A stretch of DNA of 64,000 bases from Lachnospiraceae bacterium. Lineage in GTDB: Bacteria; Bacillota; Clostridia; Lachnospirales; Lachnospiraceae. Position 1 is the first letter of the stretch; the number at the start of each line of letters is the position of its first letter. Below, piece after piece: positions 1 through 7,821 of this stretch. Both the position numbers and the translations under genes were made by a program. The notes under the pieces were generated by a model. That model ran no database searches and was not told the origin of the DNA. It worked only from the letters and a program-made list of their open reading frames with translations. The stretch is from assembly GCA_024687205.1 (NCBI GenBank), contig JAILES010000041.1, positions 1 to 64,000 of the forward strand, read 5' to 3'.

Positions 1-1
1 T

Positions 2-691
2 ACCGCTGACTGTACACAGCTGGATATAGGAGATTTCCCTCTTAATCCGGTTCCCGGTCAGGAGCAGAAGCACAATCAGCTGCTTATGACACGTCCTGCT
101 TTCGGTGGTAACACCATAGCAACCATCGCATGCCCCGACAATCGTCCTCAGATGGCTACCGTACGTCCCGGCGTTATGCAGAAGCTTGATCCCGTTGCAG
201 GCAGAAAAGCAGAAGTTATCGAGTTCAATCCCGGATTCACACCCAATGACAGATATGTCACCATCAAGGAAGTTGTTAAGGCAGTTTCCGATACCGTTGA
301 TATCATGGATGCAAAGATCCTGGTATCCGGCGGCCGTGGAGTAGGTTCACCCGAGAACTTCAAGATCCTCGAGGAGCTCGCTGAAGCTATCGGCGGTACA
401 GTATCCTGCTCACGTGCAGTTGTAGATGCAGGCTGGAAGCCCAAGGATCTCCAGGTAGGACAGACCGGTAAGACCGTACGTCCCAACCTCTATTTCGCAA
501 TCGGTATCTCAGGTGCTATCCAGCACGTTGCAGGTATGGAAGAATCCGACATCATCGTTGCCATCAACAAGGATGAGGATGCACCTATCTTCGACGTAGC
601 AGATTACGGCGTAGTCGGCGATCTCAACAAGATCGTTCCCCAGCTTACCGCAGCTATCAAGGCAGAGAAGGCTAAGAAGGCAGCAGGCTGA
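2..691 (+). CDS. etfA: Electron transfer flavoprotein subunit alpha, C-terminal part (5' end outside window)
   Basis: The reading frame is already open at base 2 and yields 229 residues, so the gene starts before the window. The segment [21 protein letters not shown] followed by VRPGVM and the C-terminal FAD-binding region (LVSGGRGVG, then [19 protein letters not shown], then the [15 protein letters not shown] segment) are characteristic of EtfA. In Clostridia the EtfAB heterodimer passes electrons between acyl-CoA dehydrogenases and other carriers, often by bifurcation with ferredoxin in the butyrate pathway. The partner etfB and a dehydrogenase would be expected just upstream, outside the window. 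A strong intrinsic terminator follows, so this is the last gene of its operon. Identification is firm. Confidence 0.96.
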   Translation, partial: TADCTQLDIGDFPLNPVPGQEQKHNQLLMTRPAFGGNTIATIACPDNRPQMATVRPGVMQKLDPVAGRKAEVIEFNPGFTPNDRYVTIKEVVKAVSDTVDIMDAKILVSGGRGVGSPENFKILEELAEAIGGTVSCSRAVVDAGWKPKDLQVGQTGKTVRPNLYFAIGISGAIQHVAGMEESDIIVAINKDEDAPIFDVADYGVVGDLNKIVPQLTAAIKAEKAKKAAG

Positions 692-715
692 TCTTAACTC
701 ACACATTTGGTTCTT

Positions 716-747
716 AAAAGCGGGAGTCTTACGACACCCGCTTTTTT
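716..747 (+). terminator. Intrinsic terminator after etfA
   Basis: A stem AAAAGCGGG / CCCGCTTTT with an intervening loop of about 12 bases is followed by a T tract. It sits 25 bases past the etfA stop codon. The next gene is on the other strand, so it ends the etf operon. Confidence 0.85.
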
Positions 748-838
748 ATAGTTCGCGCAGCTCCGGCTTTCTAAATCGCTGCTTCTTGAAATACAGGTTA
801 TGAAACATGGCTACACTTATGTCAGAAAATACAGTATC

Positions 839-1477
839 TTACTGAAATACTTCGACCGGCATTGAGTCTATCGGAGCATCAGCATAGCAGTCAAGTGAGA
901 GCGAAAAACCTTCACTTTCGAGGAACCAGTTTGCTGTATAAACATATTGTACCGAACCATCATTGTATTTGAGATAGTAGCCGGATATGCTTGGGGCGGC
1001 ACCATGCACCTTCAGGGCCGGATCGTTTTCAAAGTTACAGCTGATCTCCGTAGCTTCATCAGGAATATAATGATGGTCGAAACATATTGTATCTCTTTGG
1101 ATCATACTTGCTTTCCAGTAGATGCCGTTCAAGGTAAAGCTCACCGTTCCGACGTTTGAGTCGGTATCTATTGTATAATACACATCCTCTGCACCATCGG
1201 GGACATTAAAAGAATAGTTCAGCCTGTTTTGAAACTCTTCGGCTGTCACGTCGATCGTGGGATCCTGCCTGGCAATAAGGATCTTTTCTTCATCTGAGTC
1301 ACCCTGATCCTCTTTCGTGTCCTCTACGATATAATCTTCTATTCTCTCTTCTGTATCAGCTGCCTTTGATCGTACACGTGACGGGCCGCTGTTTTGTACG
1401 ACGGCTTCATCGCCACAGCCTGTAAACAGTGTAACTGCTGCGATGCAGGTGATGAGTACTAGTATTGTCCTTTTCAT
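839..1477 (-). CDS. Putative lipoprotein of unknown function
   Basis: This 212-residue protein begins with a charged MKR, a hydrophobic stretch and a lipobox LFTGC (Cys near residue 21), so it should be lipid-anchored outside the membrane. An acidic linker (about residues 35-65) joins it to a compact domain with an EEFQNRLNYSF segment and several Trp/Tyr-rich strands. GGAGG lies seven to eight bases before the ATG on the minus strand. The gene faces etfA and has no obvious operon partner. I do not recognise the domain; the lipoprotein call is direct from sequence and the function is unknown. Confidence 0.8.
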   Translation of the reverse strand: MKRTILVLITCIAAVTLFTGCGDEAVVQNSGPSRVRSKAADTEERIEDYIVEDTKEDQGDSDEEKILIARQDPTIDVTAEEFQNRLNYSFNVPDGAEDVYYTIDTDSNVGTVSFTLNGIYWKASMIQRDTICFDHHYIPDEATEISCNFENDPALKVHGAAPSISGYYLKYNDGSVQYVYTANWFLESEGFSLSLDCYADAPIDSMPVEVFQ

Positions 1478-1898
1478 TAATATTTCCTCCGGAATGGATA
1501 TATTTCTGTATTATATATGATATACGTATCGGACCATGGATAATTATGGGGCTGGTTTTATTATTCTGCGAGGCGCAACATGCATTAAGGTCTTGTTGCA
1601 ACGCGGAAAGCGAACTCCCGGCAGACGAATAGTCTAAAACAAGAGTTTTATCTGCCGAAGCATATGATCACAAAACTCATTTCTGATAAGCCGGCTAACA
1701 CAAAGTCAAAAACTCAAGAATGTGTTAGCTGCGACAGCCGATTTCAAAAACCTAAGCATGTGTTAGCTAAAACATGAATTGTACATCCGGCGCGTGTGCG
1801 CCGGCCTGGGATTATTGAAATCATTATTACTGAACAAGAGATAACATTATCCTTTTGGTATTATCTGTTTTCTGATAAAATACTATGCAGGAATTCTA
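1478..1898. other. Gene-free stretch with short direct repeats and a GC hairpin
   Basis: No credible coding frame is visible. Two 23-base direct repeats (1708-1730 and 1746-1768, matching at 20 positions, both ending TGTGTTAGCT) lie 38 bases apart, with an inverted relative GGCTAACAC at 1693-1701. A perfect hairpin CCGGCGC-GTGT-GCGCCGG occupies 1787-1804 but has no T tract. The stretch separates a minus-strand lipoprotein from a plus-strand acetyltransferase, so it must carry two divergent promoters; I could not place either with confidence. Confidence 0.5.
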
Positions 1899-2444
1899 TT
1901 GAAGATCAGGTTATGGATAATGGATGAACTTGAATTGATATATCCTTCTTTAGATATGAAAGAAGATATACTTCAATACAAAGAAGAGCATTTTAAATAT
2001 GGTGATATGCAGGTTCACGGAACCGGTGGACTTGCATACTATGATGATTTGGATGAATGGCTGGAGCATATAGAAACCATAAGAAAAGGGAATCTCGATG
2101 CCGGAATAAAGACAAGCACTTTCTTTTCGCGCCGAGTCTCAGACGGAAAGCTGATAGGCTGTGTTAAGTTACATCATAGTCTGAATGAAGAACTTAAGAA
2201 TGGCGGACATATCGCATATGGTATCAGGCCATCCGAGCGCGGCAGGGGATACGGGATAAAGCAACTGAAACTTATCCTCGGGTTTGCTAAACAAGAAGGA
2301 TTAACTCAGGTTATCGTTGCATGTGACAAAGATAATATCGCATCCGCTAAAACTGCTATTGGATGCGGAGGAATATCTGTAAAAGAATTTGAAGAGGACG
2401 GTGTGATGAAACAGCACTATCTTATTGAATTAAAAGGAATATAA
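1899..2444 (+). CDS. GNAT family N-acetyltransferase
   Basis: The 181-residue product has the GNAT acetyl-CoA-binding signature in the form IAYGIRPSERGRGYGIKQL (about residues 107-126), preceded by the LIGCVKLHHSL strand typical of the uncharacterised acetyltransferase group with a 'GHIGYxVRPSERGKGYA' motif. The family transfers an acetyl group from acetyl-CoA to an amine; the substrate here cannot be inferred. The start is taken as TTG at 1899 because AGGA lies a few bases upstream, but an in-frame ATG at 1920 is possible. A second GNAT gene follows 24 bases later, so the two are probably co-transcribed. Confidence 0.85.
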   Translation: MKIRLWIMDELELIYPSLDMKEDILQYKEEHFKYGDMQVHGTGGLAYYDDLDEWLEHIETIRKGNLDAGIKTSTFFSRRVSDGKLIGCVKLHHSLNEELKNGGHIAYGIRPSERGRGYGIKQLKLILGFAKQEGLTQVIVACDKDNIASAKTAIGCGGISVKEFEEDGVMKQHYLIELKGI

Positions 2445-2468
2445 CGTAATGATCGGAGGAGAATATAA

Positions 2469-2990
2469 ATGAGAGCACATGATTATGAAATAAAGACAGA
2501 GCGTCTGCTGCTGCGGCCGATGACGGTAGCGGATGCGGACGCCGTATGGAAATGGGTGAGTGATGAGAGGGTGGCAAGATATATGGTCTATCCTACATAT
2601 ACCGATAAAGAGAAGCTGATCGAATGGCTGGAATCCATAGAAGTATTCGATGGCGAGTATCATTTCGGTTACGTGCGATCAGAAGATAATGAACTGATAG
2701 GCAGCGGAAGTATAGGACCCGGTGCTAAAGAAGGCTTCTGGGGTTTCGGTTATAACTTCCGACATGATTGCTGGAAGCAGGGCTATGCGACGGAAGCTGC
2801 TAAAGCAATGATAGATTTTGCAAAAAGAGAATTCGGAATAACACATTTCTGTTCAAGTCATGTGGAACCGAATCTTGCATCCGGTCGCGTGATGGAGAAG
2901 TGCGGGCTTCATTTTACGGGATACGGAGAGTTTGAAAAACTGGACGGCAGCTGCAAAGCACGTTCGATGGAATATGAAGGCATTCTGTGA
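2469..2990 (+). CDS. GNAT family N-acetyltransferase, RimJ/RimL-like
   Basis: This 173-residue protein opens with IKTERLLLRPMTVADADAVW, the standard start of RimJ/RimL-type GNAT enzymes. It carries WGFGYNFRHDCWKQGYATEAAKAM, a variant of the acetyl-CoA-binding motif, followed by SSHVEPNLASGRVMEKCGL, the usual GNAT motif B. Family members acetylate ribosomal-protein N termini, antibiotics or small amines; which applies is not visible. CGGAGGAG precedes the ATG at good distance. It lies between another GNAT gene and a small membrane protein in one apparent transcription unit. Confidence 0.9.
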   Translation: MRAHDYEIKTERLLLRPMTVADADAVWKWVSDERVARYMVYPTYTDKEKLIEWLESIEVFDGEYHFGYVRSEDNELIGSGSIGPGAKEGFWGFGYNFRHDCWKQGYATEAAKAMIDFAKREFGITHFCSSHVEPNLASGRVMEKCGLHFTGYGEFEKLDGSCKARSMEYEGIL

Positions 2991-3011
2991 CAGACGGCAT
3001 GGGGGTACAAC

Positions 3012-3437
3012 ATGGGTGACGATAACAGCGGCAACAACATAACTTTCGGTAAAAAACGGAAGATACTGTTTATTATAGTCGCATTCGGACTGACCGTTGC
3101 GATGGCGGCAGGCGGCGTTTTCGAGGAATCGATAAAATCCGTATGGCCGCTGGTATGGCTTGCTGTCGGTCTCGATGCAGCCGCGATCGGCTGCATCGCC
3201 AGTATGATCTTTCATAAAAAAGCGGAACAGAAAGGCGACATGTTTATAATATTCATCACGGTCGCAATCCTTACGCTGATCGTGGGATTACCTTCCATGC
3301 TCTTGACTATGATAGCTGTGAGCTGGGGAGGTCTTGTCGGTTTGCTTTTTCTGGTGGCATTCGCGCTTCCGTTGTTTATCACTTCTTTGATCTGTCTTAT
3401 CTGCATGTTTGCCTTAAGGATATACGGAAATAAGTGA
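3012..3437 (+). CDS. Small integral membrane protein, unknown function
   Basis: The 141-residue product has a hydrophilic N terminus (MGDDNSGNNITFGKKRK) and four hydrophobic segments, roughly residues 17-36, 44-65, 78-100 and 108-132, so it is a polytopic membrane protein. No motif is recognised. It starts 21 bases after the GNAT gene and is probably the last gene of that unit. Its ribosome binding site is weak (GGGGG about seven bases upstream). Confidence 0.65.
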   Translation: MGDDNSGNNITFGKKRKILFIIVAFGLTVAMAAGGVFEESIKSVWPLVWLAVGLDAAAIGCIASMIFHKKAEQKGDMFIIFITVAILTLIVGLPSMLLTMIAVSWGGLVGLLFLVAFALPLFITSLICLICMFALRIYGNK

Positions 3438-3504
3438 GAAAAATATTGCGTCATTTACATTTCTGACAATTCATGATATATTAAAATATGTCTGAGAAAG
3501 GTTT

Positions 3505-3560
3505 AGGCGGAGATCTTCCGCCGTGTTTTCGATTTCCGAAAACAGTTTTCATTTTCATGG
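3505..3560 (+). other. Two short hairpins upstream of the Rpn pseudogene
   Basis: GGCGGA-GATCT-TCCGCC is followed within ten bases by GTTTTCG-ATTTC-CGAAAAC. Each is a perfect six- or seven-base-pair stem. The second is followed by a T-rich stretch and could end transcription of the preceding gene, but neither has a clean T tract. Confidence 0.4.
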
Positions 3561-3622
3561 TGATTTGCGAATATCGCTTGTAACATTTTTATTTCAATCA
3601 TATAATATAAGGAGGTTTATGG

Positions 3623-4507
3623 ATGAGCGAAAGCATCAATAATAACAATAAAGACAGGCTTTTTTGTTTTATATTCGGAAGAGAAGAGCATAAGGAATGG
3701 ACTCTGTCACTTTATAATTCTGTAAACGGAACAGATTATACAGATCCTGAATGTGTCGAGATCACTACTATGGAAGACTTTATCTATATGGGAATGAAGA
3801 ATGATGTATCTTTCATAGTAAACAGCGACCTGAGTCTGTATGAGCATCAAAGCAGTTATAATCCGAATATGCCGGTGCGGCAGCTTATGTACCTTACCAG
3901 GCAGTATGATAAATACATATAAAGAACGAAGCAGAATATTTATGGCAGTAAGCAGGTGAGATTGCCTGTGCCCAAACTGGTTACTTTCTATAATGGAGCT
4001 ACTGATATTGGTGACAGGGTATTAAGGCTCAGTGATTCATTCCCGATGGCACAGAATGCTGAAGCAGCTGATGTGGAAGTGTGTGTGAAAATGATCAACA
4101 TTCGTCCACAGTATGGGAGCGATCATCTTAAAAACTGCAAACTGCTGTCTGAGTATTCCTGGTTTGTTGAGGAAGTACGCAGGAACCGGGAAACCATGGA
4201 TATTGAGCCTGCGATAGATTATGCAATAAAAGATATGCCTGAAGACTATGTGATCAGACCGTATATGATCGCACATCAAGCGGAGGTGAAAAACATGCTT
4301 TTCACAGAATATGATGAAAAAGAAACCATGGAGCTTTTCAGGAAAGAAGGCCGTGAAGAAGGAATCAAAGAAGGCAGAGAAGAAGGCTCAAATCTGCTGG
4401 CAAAACTCATCCGTGTGCTCACACCGGGCAGCAAGGATTATGAGGATGCGCTGAACGGTACATATGAGACCAGACAGGAGCTGTTTAAGAAATACAATAT
4501 AGTATAA
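3623..4507 (+). pseudogene. Rpn/PD-(D/E)XK nuclease family transposase-like protein, interrupted by one in-frame stop
   Basis: The whole region reads in one frame as about 294 residues except for a single TAA at 3920-3922. The N-terminal part has KDRLFCFIFGREEHKEWTL, NDVSFIV and EHQSSYNPNMPVRQLMYL; after the stop the frame continues NIYGSKQVRLPVPKLVTFYNG and ends with the KEGREEG repeat and LTPGSKDYEDALN tail of the family. These are the hallmarks of the Rpn (recombination-promoting nuclease, PDDEXK_2) proteins common in Lachnospiraceae. The stop falls right after YDKYI, where a lysine codon (AAA to TAA) would restore the gene. GGAGG precedes the ATG at 3623. An internal restart at GTG 3956 would give a 183-residue fragment without the nuclease core. 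Recent inactivation is the simplest reading. Confidence 0.85.
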
Positions 4508-4512
4508 GATGG

Positions 4513-4536
4513 GGCGGGGCGTGAGAACGCCCCGCC
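4513..4536 (+). terminator. Strong GC hairpin after the Rpn pseudogene
   Basis: GGCGGGGCG-TGAGAA-CGCCCCGCC forms a perfect nine-base-pair stem with a six-base loop, six bases past the stop codon. No T tract follows (GTGCAGTTTG), so it may act as a weak terminator or an mRNA 3' stabiliser. Confidence 0.5.
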
Positions 4537-4550
4537 GTGCAGTTTGACAT

Positions 4551-4802
4551 GCTCATGCGGCGGATGACATTACCAAGTACAGAATGTTCGGGACGGATTA
4601 TTATGATTCGGTCCTTTTGGGTGGAAAATATCAGGGCGAACAGATCAGAAAACTGGAGCATAACGATTACATCAGCCGGAAAAAGACTGATCCCGGAAAA
4701 AATAACAGACGGGACTGAGCAGGGATTAGGGGATCGATTTATGTTGCTATTCTCGTGCTTTCGGTTATAATGTATTTATGGGGATACAATTCTATATTCT
4801 AA
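4551..4802 (+). pseudogene. Remnant of a small membrane protein gene
   Basis: One frame reads HAADDITKYRMFGTDYYDS, continues through a hydrophilic GGKYQGEQIRKLEH segment, hits TGA at 4716-4718, and then runs in the same frame into SIYVAILVLSVIMYLWGY, a typical transmembrane helix, before TAA at 4800-4802. There is no start codon with a ribosome binding site, so the 5' end is missing. A hydrophilic domain plus a C-terminal anchor split by a nonsense codon looks like a decayed gene. I do not recognise the family, and a real short protein beginning at ATG 4584 cannot be excluded. Confidence 0.5.
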
Positions 4803-4814
4803 GGAGGGATTCAT

Positions 4815-5561
4815 ATGCTGCATTCTTTTACCCGCAATCACAATGATCTGTCAACAGATGCCGGTTTTCAGTTTGAGTTTTTCTGTGACTGCTGCGGAAA
4901 CGGTGTTAAGAGTACTTTTCTAAAGTCCAGTACCTACGGACAGAAAAAGAAAACGGAAAGTGTAGGCAGGATTGCCTCCACGATAGGAAGCTTTATCGGC
5001 GGAAAAGTCGGCGATCTCGGCTGGGCTGTTGAGCGGGGGAGCGATCTTGTAGGCAACCGTTTCGAAGGCCAGTCACCGGAATGGCGAAAGGAGTATGAGC
5101 AGGCATTTGACAGCGCACAGGAAGAAGTGAGACCGTTCTTCCGCAAGTGTCCTTCATGTAACAGATGGGTATGTTCTGACTGCTGGAACGAGGATGAAGG
5201 ACTCTGCACCGAATGCGCACCCCGCGAAGCAAGCTATGTGGCACAGGCAAGAAACCAGGCTATGCGCCGCAATATAGATGAAGCTGCAGAAAACGCTACC
5301 GTATGGCAGGGCAAGATCGAGACCAGGACCACCCTCTGTCCAAAATGCGGCAAGCCTGCCGGTAACGGCAAGTTCTGTAACTACTGCGGAGGACCGCTTG
5401 GCACACAGCGTTGTCCGAACTGTGGTGCCGAAGTGGCACTGGGACTGAGATTCTGCGGCGAATGCGGATCTTCGATGGAAAAAAGCGGAAAATGTCCTGC
5501 CTGTGGTTTTGAAAATGAAGCAGGCATGAAGTTCTGCGGAAACTGCGGCGGAAAGCTTTAA
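4815..5561 (+). CDS. Multi-zinc-ribbon protein
   Basis: This 248-residue protein is built of zinc ribbons. Cys pairs occur near residue 24 (FFCDCCG), in a central cluster CPSCNRWVCSDCWNEDEG followed by CTECAP, and in three C-terminal ribbons of the form CPxCG...FCxxCG. A glycine-rich amphipathic stretch (residues 45-80: SVGRIASTIGSFIGGKVGDLG) lies between the first and second. Proteins of this type are common in Firmicutes and are thought to be scaffolds or nucleic-acid/protein-binding modules; no enzyme motif is present. AAGGAGG precedes the ATG. The next gene starts 28 bases on, and the two are likely co-transcribed. Confidence 0.85.
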   Translation: MLHSFTRNHNDLSTDAGFQFEFFCDCCGNGVKSTFLKSSTYGQKKKTESVGRIASTIGSFIGGKVGDLGWAVERGSDLVGNRFEGQSPEWRKEYEQAFDSAQEEVRPFFRKCPSCNRWVCSDCWNEDEGLCTECAPREASYVAQARNQAMRRNIDEAAENATVWQGKIETRTTLCPKCGKPAGNGKFCNYCGGPLGTQRCPNCGAEVALGLRFCGECGSSMEKSGKCPACGFENEAGMKFCGNCGGKL

Positions 5562-5588
5562 GAGCAGATATTCTTATGAGGACAGGAT

Positions 5589-6518
5589 ATGAAATATAAC
5601 TGTGCCGTTAACGGCAGGGAATGCGAACTTTCGGTTGAGAAGGAAGGGCTGCGCAGCGGCAGCAGTTTCCTTGATTTTGCCGACATGACCTATCTCAGAC
5701 CGGTAAATCACCGTGTTCAGATAGAAAGATCGGACGGTAATCCTGTTGAGATATCCATGCTCGGCTTTTCCTTTGACGGCTTCTGGGAAGAACTGACAGC
5801 TTGCTTCGGGAAACGCAGTCTGGAAGCACTGTTCGTGGAAGAAGAGAACATAATGATGTGCGAAGGTGAATACAGGCTTCCGGATGAGAGCGGACGCGGG
5901 CATATTGCGCTTTATCCCGATGCGGTCTGTATACTACCCGAAAACAGCAGGGCAGTCCGTATACCGCTGTGCTTTACGGAACGTATAGAACTGTCCGGTT
6001 ATCAGCTTGATATATCCCTGCAATCCGGAGCAAATTATACCGTCGGAAAGATGGGTTATGACACGAAGCCTTTTGCCGAAAGGACACAGCAGTGCGCTGA
6101 CCGTATAAAAAAAGAGCGTGCGGATATACTGTCCCGGGTTTCCCTTCAGGAGCCTTTTACACATAAAGGGATGTTCAGGACAAAGGGGCCGGAACAGTAT
6201 TGGAATGCAGCCTTCAGAAAAGGAGTATGTGCGCTGGAGTTTTTCACCAGAGAGGATACCGCAACTTATCTGTACCGTTTTTCGGAACCCCGGGAAGTTT
6301 TCCTCTGCAGGCTTAACGAAGCAACGGAAGCCATGGGCATACACAGGGAGATCATTTATCTTCCGGATGAAAAGATAGCGGAAAAGCCGTTATACCGTAT
6401 GGCGGTCCACCGTTCGGAGGCAGTGCGTTTCTTAAGAGCGCGTTCGGACGGAAGGCTGATCCATAATGCGGGGCATGCCCAGAGACTGGCGGAATACCTT
6501 GCGGCACCTGCTTCATGA
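5589..6518 (+). CDS. Conserved protein of unknown function
   Basis: A 309-residue soluble protein with no signal peptide or membrane segment. The first half is rich in short beta-strand-like segments (CAVNGRECELSVEKEGL, HIALYPDAVCIL, LCFTERIELSGYQLDISL), which would suit a PH-like or beta-sandwich fold, but that is a guess. The second half has FTHKGMFRTKGPEQYWNAAFRKGVCALEF, where residues may be laid out as a conserved block. GGAC-AGGAT upstream is a modest ribosome binding site. It follows the zinc-ribbon gene closely and an intrinsic terminator ends the pair. Function unknown. Confidence 0.65.
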   Translation: MKYNCAVNGRECELSVEKEGLRSGSSFLDFADMTYLRPVNHRVQIERSDGNPVEISMLGFSFDGFWEELTACFGKRSLEALFVEEENIMMCEGEYRLPDESGRGHIALYPDAVCILPENSRAVRIPLCFTERIELSGYQLDISLQSGANYTVGKMGYDTKPFAERTQQCADRIKKERADILSRVSLQEPFTHKGMFRTKGPEQYWNAAFRKGVCALEFFTREDTATYLYRFSEPREVFLCRLNEATEAMGIHREIIYLPDEKIAEKPLYRMAVHRSEAVRFLRARSDGRLIHNAGHAQRLAEYLAAPAS

Positions 6519-6547
6519 TCGGATATTGTTTAATTGATCAACATCAT

Positions 6548-6570
6548 AAAAGGCGTGTATGCGCCTTTTT
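6548..6570 (+). terminator. Intrinsic terminator
   Basis: AAAAGGCG-TGTATG-CGCCTTTT is a perfect eight-base-pair stem ending in a T run, 29 bases after the stop codon at 6518. It separates this unit from the TetR-regulated operon. Confidence 0.8.
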
Positions 6571-6581
6571 GATTTGACATA

Positions 6582-6639
6582 TTGACAAAACGGATGATCC
6601 GATATAATATAAATGTGTTTATATAAACAAGTTTATATT
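6582..6639 (+). promoter_or_regulatory. Promoter with overlapping 34-bp palindromic operator
   Basis: TTGACA at 6582-6587 and TATAAT at 6603-6608 (15-base spacer, a little short; another TTGACA lies at 6574) form a promoter. Starting inside the -10 box is a 34-base near-perfect palindrome, 6606-6639, with a perfect centre TGTTTATATAAACA (6616-6629) and arms AATATAAATG / AGTTTATATT. A TetR-family gene is the third gene of the operon. The arrangement fits autorepression by that protein; binding is inferred. Confidence 0.75.
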
Positions 6640-6663
6640 ATTCGAAAGGAGAATCTGACAGAT

Positions 6664-7170
6664 ATGGTGCTTATTGTTAATACCACCGCGGACACGTCGG
6701 TCACGGACGAGCTGAAGAAGAGCCTCGAAGAGAGTGCGGTTGATGCGGAGATAATAGAAGCATACGGCCTTAAGATCAGCCATTGCATAGGCTGTAATCA
6801 CTGCTGGCTTAAGACGCCGGGAGAATGCGCGATAAAGGATGATTACGAGATCATCCTCAAGAAGATCATACATGCGGATCAGCTGTGGGTCATTTCGGAT
6901 ACAGCCCTCGGCTTTATCGATCATAAAGGAAAAAACATATATGACAGGATACTGCCTATAGCGACGATGTATCTTAGGTTTTACGAGGGGCAGATGAGAC
7001 ATGTTCCCAGATACGACAGCCAGCCGGATCTCGGACTCATATATCTCGGAGATGCCGAGACGGAATATCTTAAACGCTGGAACGTGCGAGCGGCTCTTAA
7101 CTTTGAGCGCAGTTCACTGGGCGTATTTGAAAGAACTGAGATAAAGGAGGCGGTATCATGCATGTGCTGA
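6664..7170 (+). CDS. Flavodoxin-fold NADPH-dependent FMN reductase-like protein
   Basis: The 168-residue product has the short flavodoxin-like fold with an ISHCIGCNHCWLKTPGECAIKDD segment, the C-x-G-C-x2-C motif of the NADPH-dependent FMN reductase group (iron-sulfur flavoprotein relatives), and then HADQLWVISDTALGF. It lacks the usual INGSPR flavin loop at the N terminus (MVLIVNTTADTS instead). The upstream frame is open to ATG 6613, but that codon lies in the operator, so ATG 6664 after AAGGAG is preferred. It overlaps the next gene by 13 bases. Together with its neighbours it forms a TetR-controlled redox operon. Confidence 0.75.
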   Translation: MVLIVNTTADTSVTDELKKSLEESAVDAEIIEAYGLKISHCIGCNHCWLKTPGECAIKDDYEIILKKIIHADQLWVISDTALGFIDHKGKNIYDRILPIATMYLRFYEGQMRHVPRYDSQPDLGLIYLGDAETEYLKRWNVRAALNFERSSLGVFERTEIKEAVSCMC

Positions 7171-7808
7171 TAATAAACGGAAGTCCCCGTGTAAAGAAAT
7201 ACAGCAACACGGATAAGATACTTGAAAAGTTCACTGAGGGAATGTGCGAGAACGGTAATACTTTTGAACAGTATGAAGTCTCTGACAGGAATTCCTGGAA
7301 TGATATGCGTAAGGCGTTTAATGAGAACAAAAACATTCTGATAGCACTGCCGCTTTATGTGGAATGCATACCCGGCCTGCTTTTGGAATTCCTGGAAACG
7401 GTTACGCCCAAGAATGACGGATCGAAGATGGCGTTCATACTGCAGAGCGGCTTTGCGGAAGGGGTACAATTAAGATGCGGTGAAGCGTATCTTGAGATCC
7501 TGGCAGGAAAACTCGGATGCGAATATAAAGGCTGTCTTGTTAAAGGAAATAATTTCAGTATACGTTTTCTTGAAGAGAAAGACAGAGATAAGACAACCCT
7601 GCCCTATAAAGAGATGGGACGAGAGTTTGCGGCAAACGGCGGATTTGATTCCGATAAATGCAGGAAATTTACCGGACCCGAGATCTTTCCGGCTTATATC
7701 CGTGCTCTGGTAGGTTTCCTTTTTAAGACGGCCGGGAAGAAAGGTTTTGCAAAAATGGCTGCAGGCATAGGCTGTACCAAGCCGCTTGATTACAGACCCT
7801 ACGAATAA
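7158..7808 (+). CDS. NADPH-dependent FMN reductase family protein
   Basis: This 216-residue protein begins MHVLIINGSPRVKKYSNTDK, the flavin phosphate-binding loop of the flavodoxin/NADPH-dependent FMN reductase family, followed by ILIALPLYVECIPGLLLEFLE, the usual second flavin-contact segment. A hydrophobic tail region around residues 175-200 (AYIRALVGFLF) may contact the membrane. It probably reduces quinones, flavins or electrophilic substrates; the physiological substrate is unknown. GGAGG lies within the end of the upstream gene with which it overlaps, indicating translational coupling. A TetR regulator follows 13 bases later. Confidence 0.8.
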   Translation: MHVLIINGSPRVKKYSNTDKILEKFTEGMCENGNTFEQYEVSDRNSWNDMRKAFNENKNILIALPLYVECIPGLLLEFLETVTPKNDGSKMAFILQSGFAEGVQLRCGEAYLEILAGKLGCEYKGCLVKGNNFSIRFLEEKDRDKTTLPYKEMGREFAANGGFDSDKCRKFTGPEIFPAYIRALVGFLFKTAGKKGFAKMAAGIGCTKPLDYRPYE

Positions 7809-7821
7809 GACAGGAGAAAAA

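Noticed and set aside
3578..3606. Promoter TTGTAA-17-TATAAT before the Rpn pseudogene
   Set aside because: The boxes are good, but the start site would fall near 3613 inside the GGAGG ribosome binding site at 3611-3615, so the real promoter is uncertain.
7786..7821. ATG 7786 as start of the TetR regulator
   Set aside because: It lies in the end of the upstream reductase gene without a ribosome binding site; ATG 7822 follows AGGAG and begins the usual TetR N terminus.
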